This document shows, in pieces, positions 1 to 6,053 of a stretch of DNA of 13,264 nucleotides; the stretch's first letter is position 1; each line of letters opens with the position of its first letter. This DNA is from Anaerolineales bacterium (GTDB taxonomy: Bacteria > Chloroflexota > Anaerolineae > Anaerolineales > Villigracilaceae), in NCBI GenBank assembly GCA_025938055.1, contig JAICQC010000082.1, positions 1 to 13,264 on the forward strand. Reading direction: 5' to 3'. Below the pieces are notes generated by a model. That model was given only the letters and a program-made list of their open reading frames with translations. It did no database searches and was not told the origin of the DNA. A program made the translations under genes and the position numbers.

Positions 1-786
1 CCGGCAGCGCGCGGCGCCTGGAACATGGCAGCAGACGAGGCGATCCTCGAGCACATTGGACGGGGGGATTCGCCTCCAACTCTCAGGCTATATGCCTGGG
101 AACCCGCCTGTCTCTCGCTGGGGCATGCCCAGCCAGTTGCCGATGTGGACGTCGCGCGGCTTACTGCCCGCGGCTGGGAAGTGGTCCGCCGTGCCACCGG
201 CGGACGGGCAATCCTGCATACTGATGAGCTGACCTATTCAGTAATCGGCAGCGCCCAGGAGCCCGTTTTCGCGGGCGGCGTACTGGAGAGCTACAACCGC
301 ATCGCCCAGGCGCTCCTCCTTGCGGTAAGTAGTTTGGAAGTGCCGGTTGAAATGAAGCAAGAGCGAACGGGCGAAAACGCCACGCCCAACCCGGTCTGCT
401 TTGAAGTGCCGTCCACCTACGAAATTACGGTGAATGAAAAGAAGCTGATCGGCTCCGCGCAGGCGCGCAAGAAGGAGGGCGTTCTCCAGCACGGATCCCT
501 GCCGCTCACCGGCGACCTGACGCGCATCTGCCAGGCGTTAACGTTTACAGACGAAGGAGCGCGAGAGGACGCCGTCCGGCGGCTGCTGGCGCGCGCCATC
601 ACCGTGGAATCCGCGCTGGGGCGCGCGGTCAGTTGGGAACGCGCCGCGCAGGCATTCATCCACGCGTTCGAAGAGCAGCTCAAATTGTGTTTTGAGTATG
701 GTGAATTGGCTAAAACAGAAATCTCGCGGACCGAAGAACTGGTCCGCGAGAAGTATGGTCATCCCTCCTGGACGGAGAGGGTATAA
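1..786 (+). CDS. lipM: LipM/LplA-family octanoyl/lipoyl transferase, 5' end cut off by the window edge
   Basis: A cofactor transferase of the biotin/lipoate protein ligase fold that moves octanoyl or lipoyl groups onto the lipoyl domains of GcvH or 2-oxoacid dehydrogenases in the cytoplasm. The frame is open to base 1, and the first codons read RGAWNMAADEAIL, the conserved N-terminal block of the family. The ATG at 25 is therefore internal and the true start lies upstream. Numbering from that Met, RRATGGRAILH (55-65) is the lipoate-binding loop and KKLIGSAQ (139-146) carries the family lysine. VCFEVPSTYEI holds a Cys at 125 where LipM octanoyltransferases, as I recall them, have their catalytic Cys; this favours LipM over the ATP-dependent ligase LplA. 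The gene converges with the beta-helix gene, 36 bp apart. The family is sure; the choice of LipM over lipoate ligase is moderate. Confidence 0.88.
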   Translation, partial: PAARGAWNMAADEAILEHIGRGDSPPTLRLYAWEPACLSLGHAQPVADVDVARLTARGWEVVRRATGGRAILHTDELTYSVIGSAQEPVFAGGVLESYNRIAQALLLAVSSLEVPVEMKQERTGENATPNPVCFEVPSTYEITVNEKKLIGSAQARKKEGVLQHGSLPLTGDLTRICQALTFTDEGAREDAVRRLLARAITVESALGRAVSWERAAQAFIHAFEEQLKLCFEYGELAKTEISRTEELVREKYGHPSWTERV

Positions 787-790
787 GCTT

Positions 791-810
791 GCCCTCTGCG
801 AGGCGATTTT
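791..810 (+). terminator. weak intrinsic terminator of the lipM-like gene
   Basis: GCCCTC (791-796) pairs with GAGGC (800-804) with one bulged C and a 3-nt loop, followed by GATTTT. The stem is short and the T-run only four bases, so this is a tentative call supported mainly by its position just after the stop codon, between convergent genes. Confidence 0.3.
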
Positions 811-822
811 AAGTCTTCAGTA

Positions 823-1758
823 TCACGGTGAGAAGACGGAGGGGTGCAAGCCGTGCCCCCGGTTGCTGCCCAGGTTGCGAGAGAGCGAATTATGGTTTTC
901 CAGGTCAGCCGGTGTGATGGATATTTGCCACTGGGTGCCCCGGAAATCATTGAAGCCAATTGCATTATCGAAGATAACCGGATACGGTACCGCGTTCGGG
1001 TTATCCCGGGTATCGGTCAGCTCGAAGGCAACTACATCGACGAGGCTGGGGTTATCGCTGGTCAGGCTCACCTCGTTATGAGTCACATAGTTTTCTGTGA
1101 TTGCGGTCGTGCCCAATCGCCCAAAGCGGAAATCTGCGTAGATCACGATGCCGGTGCCATCATAACCACCGCAATCTCCCGGTGAAACATGCAGCGTCCC
1201 GCTGATCTTGTTATGAGAAACCACATTGCCGGTAACCGTTCCGGCACTGTAATCACCGATCAGGATGCCGATCCCGCCACCGCAGCGGGTGCGCAGATCC
1301 TGGATGTCGTTGTGACTGATGGTCCAATCGCTGCCCCGCCAGGCGGATACCGCCTGAATGGCATTGATAAATGTGTTGTGGCTGACAGTAACGTCGTGGA
1401 CAGGGTCAGCATTGATGATGGCGAGGTCAACCTCAAATTGCAGGTTGCTGATAACCGTCCCATCGCTGCCTGTGAATAACCGGAACCCCTGTACAAGGCC
1501 AGCCGGATGCAGGGGACCGCTATTGATCACCGCATTTCCTCTTCCCTTGATCTCAAGCGACTTGGTAAGAAGGGCGCCTGCGTGATTTCCCGGACCGACT
1601 GTAATCGTGTCCCCAGCCATGACAGCCGGAGAATTGACCGCATCCTGAATCGTGGCAAAATCGCCGGGTACTTGCCAGCTATTTCCGCTCTTTGCCGTGA
1701 CGGGCATGGCAACTACGAGCATAGAAAGGACAGCCATCAAAATGATCAACCTTTTCAT
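823..1758 (-). CDS. secreted right-handed parallel beta-helix (pectin-lyase-like) protein
   Basis: A 311-aa exported protein. The start at 1758 is chosen because it begins a clear signal peptide (MKRLIILMAVLSMLVVAMPV, cleavage probably after VTA) and has AAAGGAG seven bases upstream. A longer frame reaching 1851 would put a 31-residue charged stretch before the signal peptide. The mature part opens with WQVPGDFATIQDAVNS, the typical N-cap of pectin-lyase-like beta-helices. Repeated turns rich in Asn, Val, Ile and Gly follow (NTFINAIQAV, NDIQDLRT, NVVSHNKISG, NYVTHNEVSL). This is the periodic pattern of parallel beta-helix (PbH1) repeats. The family includes polysaccharide lyases and hydrolases but also many non-enzymatic surface proteins. 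I see no diagnostic catalytic set, so activity and substrate are unknown. It has its own strong promoter and a long leader. Confidence 0.85.
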   Translation of the reverse strand: MKRLIILMAVLSMLVVAMPVTAKSGNSWQVPGDFATIQDAVNSPAVMAGDTITVGPGNHAGALLTKSLEIKGRGNAVINSGPLHPAGLVQGFRLFTGSDGTVISNLQFEVDLAIINADPVHDVTVSHNTFINAIQAVSAWRGSDWTISHNDIQDLRTRCGGGIGILIGDYSAGTVTGNVVSHNKISGTLHVSPGDCGGYDGTGIVIYADFRFGRLGTTAITENYVTHNEVSLTSDNPSLVDVVAFELTDTRDNPNAVPYPVIFDNAIGFNDFRGTQWQISITPADLENHNSLSRNLGSNRGHGLHPSVFSP

Positions 1759-2020
1759 AACCTTGCTCCTTTCTTGAGCTTCAAATAATGAAGGTTCAAT
1801 ACGGGCGATACACCTGGAACGATGACCTCCTTTCCCCGGCTTAATGCGCAAACCGGCACACGTGGCCGGTTTCGCTACTAGCTCCCCAGTGACCTTCCAA
1901 TGCTTCCCTTAAAAAAGAACATTGGGCATGAGCGACCAAATGCAGATCACTGGCTCAACGCTTCCACTTTCGAATTTAGATATTGGAATGGATCAAACTG
2001 CTAAAATTCCCACACGGGCT
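1759..2020 (-). promoter_or_regulatory. long 5' leader of the beta-helix gene, possibly a structured RNA
   Basis: From the predicted start site near 2020 to the ATG at 1758 there are about 262 nt and no credible reading frame. The clearest structure is a perfect 8-bp hairpin with a 7-nt loop: AAACCGGC at 1850-1857 and GCCGGTTT at 1865-1872 (plus-strand reading). Further downstream the ribosome binding site AAAGGAG lies just before the ATG. A second possible long-range pairing joins TTGGAA and TTCCAG (minus-strand reading) around the hairpin. I compared it from memory with cobalamin, c-di-GMP-I, TPP and glycine riboswitch consensus sequences and none fits convincingly. The rest of this gene-free stretch (2021-2099) holds the promoter and the end of the DUF4230 unit. 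Confidence 0.4.
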
Positions 2021-2026
2021 GATTTC

Positions 2027-2054
2027 ATTATAGTGATTCCACGTCAAGAGTCAA
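2027..2054 (-). promoter_or_regulatory. near-consensus sigma-70-type promoter for the beta-helix gene
   Basis: Read on the minus strand: -35 TTGACT (2054-2049), a 16-bp spacer, -10 TATAAT (2032-2027). Five of six and six of six positions match the consensus. The expected transcription start is near 2020, far upstream of the gene start at 1758. Confidence 0.7.
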
Positions 2055-2064
2055 GTAGGAATCT

Positions 2065-2089
2065 AAAAACCAACGATACTATGAGTATC
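2065..2089 (-). terminator. weak terminator-like hairpin after the DUF4230 gene
   Basis: On the minus strand a 5-bp stem GATAC/GTATC (2089-2085 and 2079-2075) with a 5-nt loop is followed after five bases by TTTTT (2069-2065). The stem is AT-rich and short. Position between the DUF4230 stop and the next promoter is the main support. Confidence 0.3.
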
Positions 2090-2099
2090 TAGAAGGATT

Positions 2100-2771
2100 T
2101 CACCCCTGATCGTCAATAAAGATCGTATTGGGATACCCCAGCGCAGTAAAGAACTTAAAGAGATATGCCTCAGCATTGAGCTGAGCCTGCTCGAGGATAC
2201 CATCCTCGATGGCAGCCCGCAGAATTTCCTCTTCGGCGCGCTGCCGCACCAGCGTTTCCAGGTTCACGTCTGGCTTGGCAAGGATGCCCGTCTCACGGTC
2301 GTACACATAGGACTTTTCATTATCAAGCGTGGCAATAAACACTTCCGCCGGAGGCAGGTTCACCATCAGCACGCCGTTCTCAAAACGCATGTGTTCGGGC
2401 TGGAGTTTTTCCATGTCGATACCGGCGATCACCGTGCCATGACCGACAAATAAAATTTTGTCGCCAAACAGGGTCTGGAACGTGCCGCCGCCCGTTTCCC
2501 CGGTGATCACTTTTTCGATGCTATATTGAATGGTTTCCAGACGCGCCAGCGCGCGGATTTCATTGATATAAGTGACCGGATCCGCGATGATCGTGGGAGT
2601 TGGGTTTAACAGGTTCGAGACCTGGGTCTGCAATGCCTGATTTGCCTGATTAACCTGCTGAAACGGCGCCGTCGCAGCCTGGGCTGATTCCCGCACGGTC
2701 TGCACAATGAAATACGCTGCAACCAGCACTACACCGATAATCAAAACAGAGGTTAAGCTATTGTTTTTCAT
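2100..2771 (-). CDS. DUF4230-family membrane-anchored protein
   Basis: A 223-aa protein with an N-terminal membrane anchor at residues 7-25 (TSVLIIGVVLVAAYFIVQT), a Gln/Asn-rich possible coiled stretch (30-55), then a DUF4230 domain. Family hallmarks are LARLETIQYSIEKVITGE, the strand KILFVGHGTVIAGIDM, the PPAEVFIATLDNEKSYVYD segment and the Lys-Pro-Asp that follows it. A charged C-terminal helix follows (RQRAEEEILRAAIEDGILEQ). The function of DUF4230 is not known to me; the topology (one helix, then an extracytoplasmic domain) is inferred. The gene is divergent from the PhnD-like gene with only 29 bp between the two starts. The -10 element lies six bases before its ATG and there is no room for a Shine-Dalgarno site, so the mRNA is probably leaderless. 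Confidence 0.85.
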   Translation of the reverse strand: MKNNSLTSVLIIGVVLVAAYFIVQTVRESAQAATAPFQQVNQANQALQTQVSNLLNPTPTIIADPVTYINEIRALARLETIQYSIEKVITGETGGGTFQTLFGDKILFVGHGTVIAGIDMEKLQPEHMRFENGVLMVNLPPAEVFIATLDNEKSYVYDRETGILAKPDVNLETLVRQRAEEEILRAAIEDGILEQAQLNAEAYLFKFFTALGYPNTIFIDDQG

Positions 2772-2777
2772 GCAGGT

Positions 2778-2805
2778 ATTATAATCTCAACAGACTTCAC
2801 GTGAA
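2778..2805. promoter_or_regulatory. shared symmetric promoter between DUF4230 and PhnD-like genes
   Basis: ATTATAAT (2778-2785) is its own reverse complement, so TATAAT reads on both strands: 2780-2785 on plus and 2783-2778 on minus. For the minus direction a -35-like TTCACG lies at 2805-2800, 16 bp away, and the start site is predicted at or next to the ATG. For the plus direction no good -35 is visible; the start site would fall near 2792, about nine bases before the GTG at 2801. The palindrome TTCACGTGAA (2796-2805) covers both the minus -35 and the plus start codon and could be an operator. Confidence 0.5.
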
Positions 2806-3862
2806 CCGTAGAAATTTTCCATCCGTTATTGCTTTTATATCGATCAGTGCCCTACTCCTTGCGAACTGCAATTTGCCGCGCATTGGACTTGCACCCGCCA
2901 CCACAACTGCCACGCAGACGGCGACACAGGCGAGCGTGACTCCGACCGCTACGCAGACTGCACCGCCAGCATTCCCGACGGCAGAACTTGGGCTGGCTGA
3001 AAATCCATTGATCCTTGCCCTGCCGCCTTCCCTTAACGGGAATGCCGATTCGCAGGAAAAAATCGATGCCGCAAAAGTGATCGCCTCCCAATTTACCGAA
3101 CGAACAGGCTACACCGTTGTTACGGTCGTCCCCGACTCGTACAGCTCTCTGGTGGAGGCGCTGGAGAGGGGCAATGCACACATCGTTGTGCTCGACCCCT
3201 ACGCCTATGAATTTGCCTATGAGCGGGACCTGGTACACGCCGCGTATGCAGTGCTGCAGGAGGGCGAGGGGACTTATGGCGCTCAATTCCTTGCGACGCG
3301 CATCGGCGGGTTCACATCTTATTTCGATGAAGGGACCGATGAGAACCTGGATGAGGCAGCGGTGGCGTTGGCACAATTTGAAGACAAGAAACCCTGCTGG
3401 AGCGATGAGACATCTCCCTCAGGATACGTGATCCCACTCGGCTACCTTAACGAAAACCTGGTCGTGACGAGAGACCCTGCGTTCGTGGGAGGACACCCAA
3501 CCGTTGTCCGTTCCTTATATGCCAGCGGTATCTGCGACTTCGGCGCAACCTACATCGACGCCCGTAAATTCCCCTCGCTCGAAGATGAATTCCCCGACCT
3601 GGTCGAGCGCGTCATGGTCGTCTGGCAGATTCCCGCCATCATCCCTTATGATGTGCTGGCATTCTCCACACAGATGCCGCAGAACATGCGCGACCTCTTC
3701 ACAAGCCTCGTGCCCGCCATTATGCAGACCGATGCCGGGCGAGCCGCGTTCCAGACTGCTTATGATATTGAGGAACTGGAGGCGGTGAACGATGGCTATT
3801 ATCAGGAGTTCCGCCGGTACGTGCAAGCCTCAGGCATTGACCTTACGACACTTGTAAAATGA
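2801..3862 (+). CDS. PhnD-family substrate-binding lipoprotein (orphan, outside the transporter operon)
   Basis: A 353-aa binding protein of the phosphate/phosphite/phosphonate type (PhnD-like). The GTG start gives a proper lipoprotein signal: two Arg, a hydrophobic run, then LLANC with Cys23. The Asn just before the Cys is unusual for a lipobox. A Thr/Pro/Ala-rich linker (about 32-57) leads to the binding domain. Family features are the opening strand ILALPPS, the helix AAKVIASQFTERTGYTV, VVPDSYSSLVEALERGNAHI and VVLDPYAYEFAY. SPSGYVIP and later the IPYDVLAF strand follow. This protein is related to, but clearly distinct from, the operon-borne protein 118 bp downstream. It may feed the same PhnC/PhnE transporter with a different ligand or another transporter elsewhere. 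Transcription starts from the shared promoter with almost no leader and no visible Shine-Dalgarno site. Confidence 0.85.
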   Translation: MNRRNFPSVIAFISISALLLANCNLPRIGLAPATTTATQTATQASVTPTATQTAPPAFPTAELGLAENPLILALPPSLNGNADSQEKIDAAKVIASQFTERTGYTVVTVVPDSYSSLVEALERGNAHIVVLDPYAYEFAYERDLVHAAYAVLQEGEGTYGAQFLATRIGGFTSYFDEGTDENLDEAAVALAQFEDKKPCWSDETSPSGYVIPLGYLNENLVVTRDPAFVGGHPTVVRSLYASGICDFGATYIDARKFPSLEDEFPDLVERVMVVWQIPAIIPYDVLAFSTQMPQNMRDLFTSLVPAIMQTDAGRAAFQTAYDIEELEAVNDGYYQEFRRYVQASGIDLTTLVK

Positions 3863-3865
3863 TCG

Positions 3866-3884
3866 GAGCCAGGCTCGTTTTTCT
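3866..3884 (+). terminator. weak terminator after the orphan PhnD-like gene
   Basis: GAGC (3866-3869) and GCTC (3873-3876) form a 4-bp stem with a 3-nt loop, followed by GTTTTTCT. The T-run is good but the stem is short. The clear promoter just downstream supports a transcription boundary here. Confidence 0.35.
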
Positions 3885-3897
3885 AATAAAAAGTCAC

Positions 3898-3926
3898 TTG
3901 TCTAAATTCTGAATACATTGTATTAT
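3898..3926 (+). promoter_or_regulatory. promoter of the phn-type transporter operon
   Basis: TTGTCT (3898-3903), a 17-bp spacer and TATTAT (3921-3926) match the sigma-70-type consensus with good spacing. The start site is predicted near 3933, giving a leader of about 48 nt that ends with AGAGGAG (3968-3974), six bases before the ATG. Confidence 0.6.
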
Positions 3927-3980
3927 CAATTCTGTTAGGGAGTAATTTCCCAAATCCAACCTTTTGAAGAGGAGAAGAAT

Positions 3981-5138
3981 ATGAAGAAGTCACTGCATTT
4001 GTCTCTGGCTGTGATGGCGATTCTTGTGCTGGTAGTCACCGCCTGCGCGCCCGCCACCGAAGCCCCCACGGAGATGCCGGCTACCGAAATGCCAGCCACT
4101 GAGATGCCTGCCACAGAGGCTCCGACGGAAGCACCCACTGAAGCGCCAACCGAAGCCCCCACATCTGACATCGGCACGCCCGAGCATCCCATCAAAGTTC
4201 TGTTCGTCCCGTCTGTGGACGCCAACCAGATCGTGACCGGTGGTGAGGTGATGGCGACTGCACTCAACGAGGCGACAGGACTGACTTTTGAAGTGGTTGT
4301 TCCTACTTCCTACGCCGCCACGGTCGAAGAAATGTGCGCCTCCCCCACAGATACGATGGCATTCATCCCCGGCTTGGGATATGCCATTGCCAGCCAGTTG
4401 TGTGGTGTGGATGTAGCCTTCAAGGCTGTACGCTTCGGCTACCCGGTCTACTGGGCTGAATACATTGTCGCCCGCGACAGTGAATTCCAGACGTTGGAAG
4501 ACCTCGAGGGCGCCACCTGGGGCTACGGCGACCAGGGTTCGACCTCCGGCTACATGGTTCCGGCTGTTGAGCTTGCTGAAGCAGGCATCACCCCCGGCGA
4601 GCAGGTCCAGACCGGTGGACACAACCAGACCGTGACTGCCGTCTATAACGGCGAAGTTGACTTTGGTACCGTCTTCTACAGCGTGCCGCTCAACCCGGAT
4701 GGTGAACCGATCTTCACGTATGAAGACTATCAGGCAGGCGGCATCAGCGATCTCGCGCAGTATGAGATCCCTGAGGAGTCCATTGCGAACTGCGCCCCCA
4801 GCGATGATGGCGAACAGCTTTTGTGCGATGGATACCGCGTGCTCGACGCCCGAGCCAACGTCCGCACAGAGGCTCCTGATGTAATGCAAAAGGTTCGCAT
4901 TCTGGCTGTCTCCCAGGCGATTCCGAATGACACCCTGTCCTTCGGCCCCGAATTCCCGGCTGACGTCCGCACGCAGATCGAAGAAGCACTGATTGCCTTC
5001 TCTGAGACCGAGGCTTGGAATGAGTCGATCGGCAGCTCAGACTTCTACGGCTGGTCGGGTATTGCTCCCGCCACCGACGCGGAATTCGATGTGGTCCGCG
5101 CCATGGTCGAAGCCACGGGCTATCAACTTCCTGAGTAA
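3981..5138 (+). CDS. phnD: phosphonate/phosphite-type ABC transporter substrate-binding lipoprotein
   Basis: A 385-aa extracytoplasmic binding protein, the receptor of the importer encoded downstream. The signal peptide ends in VVTAC, a standard lipobox with Cys22. Residues 24-61 form a linker of TEMPA/TEAP repeats that tethers the protein to the membrane surface. The PhnD domain starts at HPIKVLFVPS and shows FEVVVPTSYAATVEEM, DTMAFIPGLGYAIA, YWAEYIVARDSEFQTLEDL and the STSGYMVP block. In PhnD-family proteins this block (typically a Ser-x-Ser/Thr-Gly motif) contacts the phosphonate or phosphite oxygens. The ligand cannot be read from the sequence, and no C-P lyase or phosphite dehydrogenase gene is in the window. 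It has an excellent Shine-Dalgarno site. A hairpin separates it from the ATPase gene, as is common when the binding protein is made in excess. Confidence 0.92.
   Translation: MKKSLHLSLAVMAILVLVVTACAPATEAPTEMPATEMPATEMPATEAPTEAPTEAPTEAPTSDIGTPEHPIKVLFVPSVDANQIVTGGEVMATALNEATGLTFEVVVPTSYAATVEEMCASPTDTMAFIPGLGYAIASQLCGVDVAFKAVRFGYPVYWAEYIVARDSEFQTLEDLEGATWGYGDQGSTSGYMVPAVELAEAGITPGEQVQTGGHNQTVTAVYNGEVDFGTVFYSVPLNPDGEPIFTYEDYQAGGISDLAQYEIPEESIANCAPSDDGEQLLCDGYRVLDARANVRTEAPDVMQKVRILAVSQAIPNDTLSFGPEFPADVRTQIEEALIAFSETEAWNESIGSSDFYGWSGIAPATDAEFDVVRAMVEATGYQLPE
4051..4164 (+). repeat. coding tandem repeat, TEMPA/TEAP linker
   Basis: Degenerate units of four or five codons (ACG GAG ATG CCG GCT and ACG GAA GCA CCC types) encode three TEMPA units flanked by TEAP units. 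Third codon positions vary between units, so the protein pattern is conserved better than the DNA. That suggests selection for a flexible acidic linker rather than recent slippage. Lipoproteins of this phylum often carry such linkers (inference from general knowledge). Confidence 0.8.
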
Positions 5139-5156
5139 ATTTGCCTTTTGAGTATG

Positions 5157-5190
5157 AATTTGGGGCAGGGTGCAATCCCTGCCCCAAATT
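5157..5190 (+). promoter_or_regulatory. intercistronic hairpin between phnD and phnC (attenuator or mRNA stabiliser)
   Basis: A perfect 14-bp stem (5157-5170 with 5177-5190, core GGGGCAGGG/CCCTGCCCC) encloses the 6-nt loop TGCAAT. The next bases are GTAATTATTG, and a T-run (CTTTTTC) comes only 10 bases later. It may therefore end part of the transcripts or protect the phnD 3' end from exonucleases, rather than act as a full terminator. The remaining 100 bp to phnC show no convincing promoter; an 8-base repeat ACATCAGG occurs at 5240-5247 and 5286-5293. Confidence 0.65.
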
Positions 5191-5294
5191 GTAATTATTG
5201 CTTTTTCTTGGAAAGTTCGAGGGTAGGGGTACAGTCATAACATCAGGAATCAAGGCGCCAATGCACACCATACTTATCTTTCAGGACATCAGGC

Positions 5295-6047
5295 ATGCTT
5301 CAATTCAAAAACCTAACCAAGATTTATGAAGGTGGTGTAAAAGCACTCGACAACGTCAGCTTCGACGTCCCGGACGGTCAATTCCTCACAATCATCGGAT
5401 TGAGCGGGTCAGGGAAATCCACGTTGTTGCGCTGCATCAACCGGCTGATTGAGCCGACAGATGGTCAAATTCTTTGGAATGGCGAAGATATTACCAAGGC
5501 ATCTCCTGAGGAAATGCGCCGTATCCGCCGCAGGATTGGCATGGTGTTCCAGCATTTCAACCTGGTCCATCGCTCCAAAGTGCTCACCAATGTTTTAGCA
5601 GGCAGGCTGGGGTATGTGAATCCTGTCTGGAGCCTGCTCAATCGTTTCCCAAAAGAGGATGTAGAAAAGGCATTCCGGCAGCTTGAGCGCGTCGGGATCG
5701 CGGATAAGGCGAACCACCGCGCAGACGAATTGAGCGGCGGGCAGCAGCAACGGGTGGGGATCGCGCGTGCGCTCATGCAGGACCCGCAGATGATCCTGGC
5801 AGATGAGCCGGTCGCCAGCCTCGACCCCGTCCTTGCCCACAGCATTATGAGGCACCTCGAAGAGATCAACAAGAACGACGGTGTGACGGTGCTGTGCAGC
5901 CTGCATTTTCTGGATCTGGTCCATCGCTATGCAGACCGTGTGGTCGCTTTGAATCAAGGCAAACTGGTCTTCGAAGGTCTGCCCAAAGAGATTGACGATC
6001 AGAAATTCAAAGACATTTACGGCCGCGACGCGGAGCGGGTAGGGTAA
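5295..6047 (+). CDS. phnC: ABC transporter ATPase, phosphonate-importer type
   Basis: A 250-aa cytoplasmic ATPase that powers import through the PhnE permease. All nucleotide-binding motifs are present: Walker A GLSGSGKST (35-43), Q-loop VFQHFNLV (Gln86), ABC signature LSGGQQQR (146-153), Walker B MILADE (166-171), D-loop SLDP, and the switch His204 in CSLHF. The loop HRSKVLTNVLAGRLGY and the insertion VNPVWSLLNRFPKED are characteristic of PhnC. The length matches the family. The start at 5295 gives MLQFKNLTKIYEGG, the usual N-terminus, with AGGA eight bases upstream. Only six bases separate its stop codon from the phnE start, so these two genes are surely cotranscribed and probably translationally coupled. 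Confidence 0.95.
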   Translation: MLQFKNLTKIYEGGVKALDNVSFDVPDGQFLTIIGLSGSGKSTLLRCINRLIEPTDGQILWNGEDITKASPEEMRRIRRRIGMVFQHFNLVHRSKVLTNVLAGRLGYVNPVWSLLNRFPKEDVEKAFRQLERVGIADKANHRADELSGGQQQRVGIARALMQDPQMILADEPVASLDPVLAHSIMRHLEEINKNDGVTVLCSLHFLDLVHRYADRVVALNQGKLVFEGLPKEIDDQKFKDIYGRDAERVG

Positions 6048-6053
6048 AGCGCC

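Noticed and set aside
25..27. ATG at 25 as the start of the lipM-like gene
   Set aside because: The codons before it (RGAWN) continue the conserved N-terminal family block, so the gene begins before the window.
844..1788. Plus-strand open frames through the beta-helix gene
   Set aside because: They lack family features and ribosome binding sites, and lie opposite a gene with a signal peptide and beta-helix repeats.
1759..1851. 31-residue N-terminal extension of the beta-helix protein
   Set aside because: It would place a charged stretch before a complete signal peptide; the internal ATG at 1758 has a strong ribosome binding site.
1759..1900. Cobalamin or c-di-GMP riboswitch in the beta-helix leader
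   Set aside because: Short fragments look similar (an ACCGGCC next to an AGCTAG, a GGTCAC start), but the conserved cores of both classes are not met.
1901..1960. Terminator in the middle of the beta-helix leader
   Set aside because: A TTCTTTTTTAA run exists on the minus strand, but the preceding stem is short, bulged and about 12 bases away.
4051..4164. CRISPR-like or minisatellite array
   Set aside because: The repeats are codon-phased, have no spacers and encode a lipoprotein linker.
3990..4889. 299-aa minus-strand frame opposite phnD
   Set aside because: Its Gly/Ser/His-rich protein is the mirror of the phnD codon pattern; no promoter or start signal.
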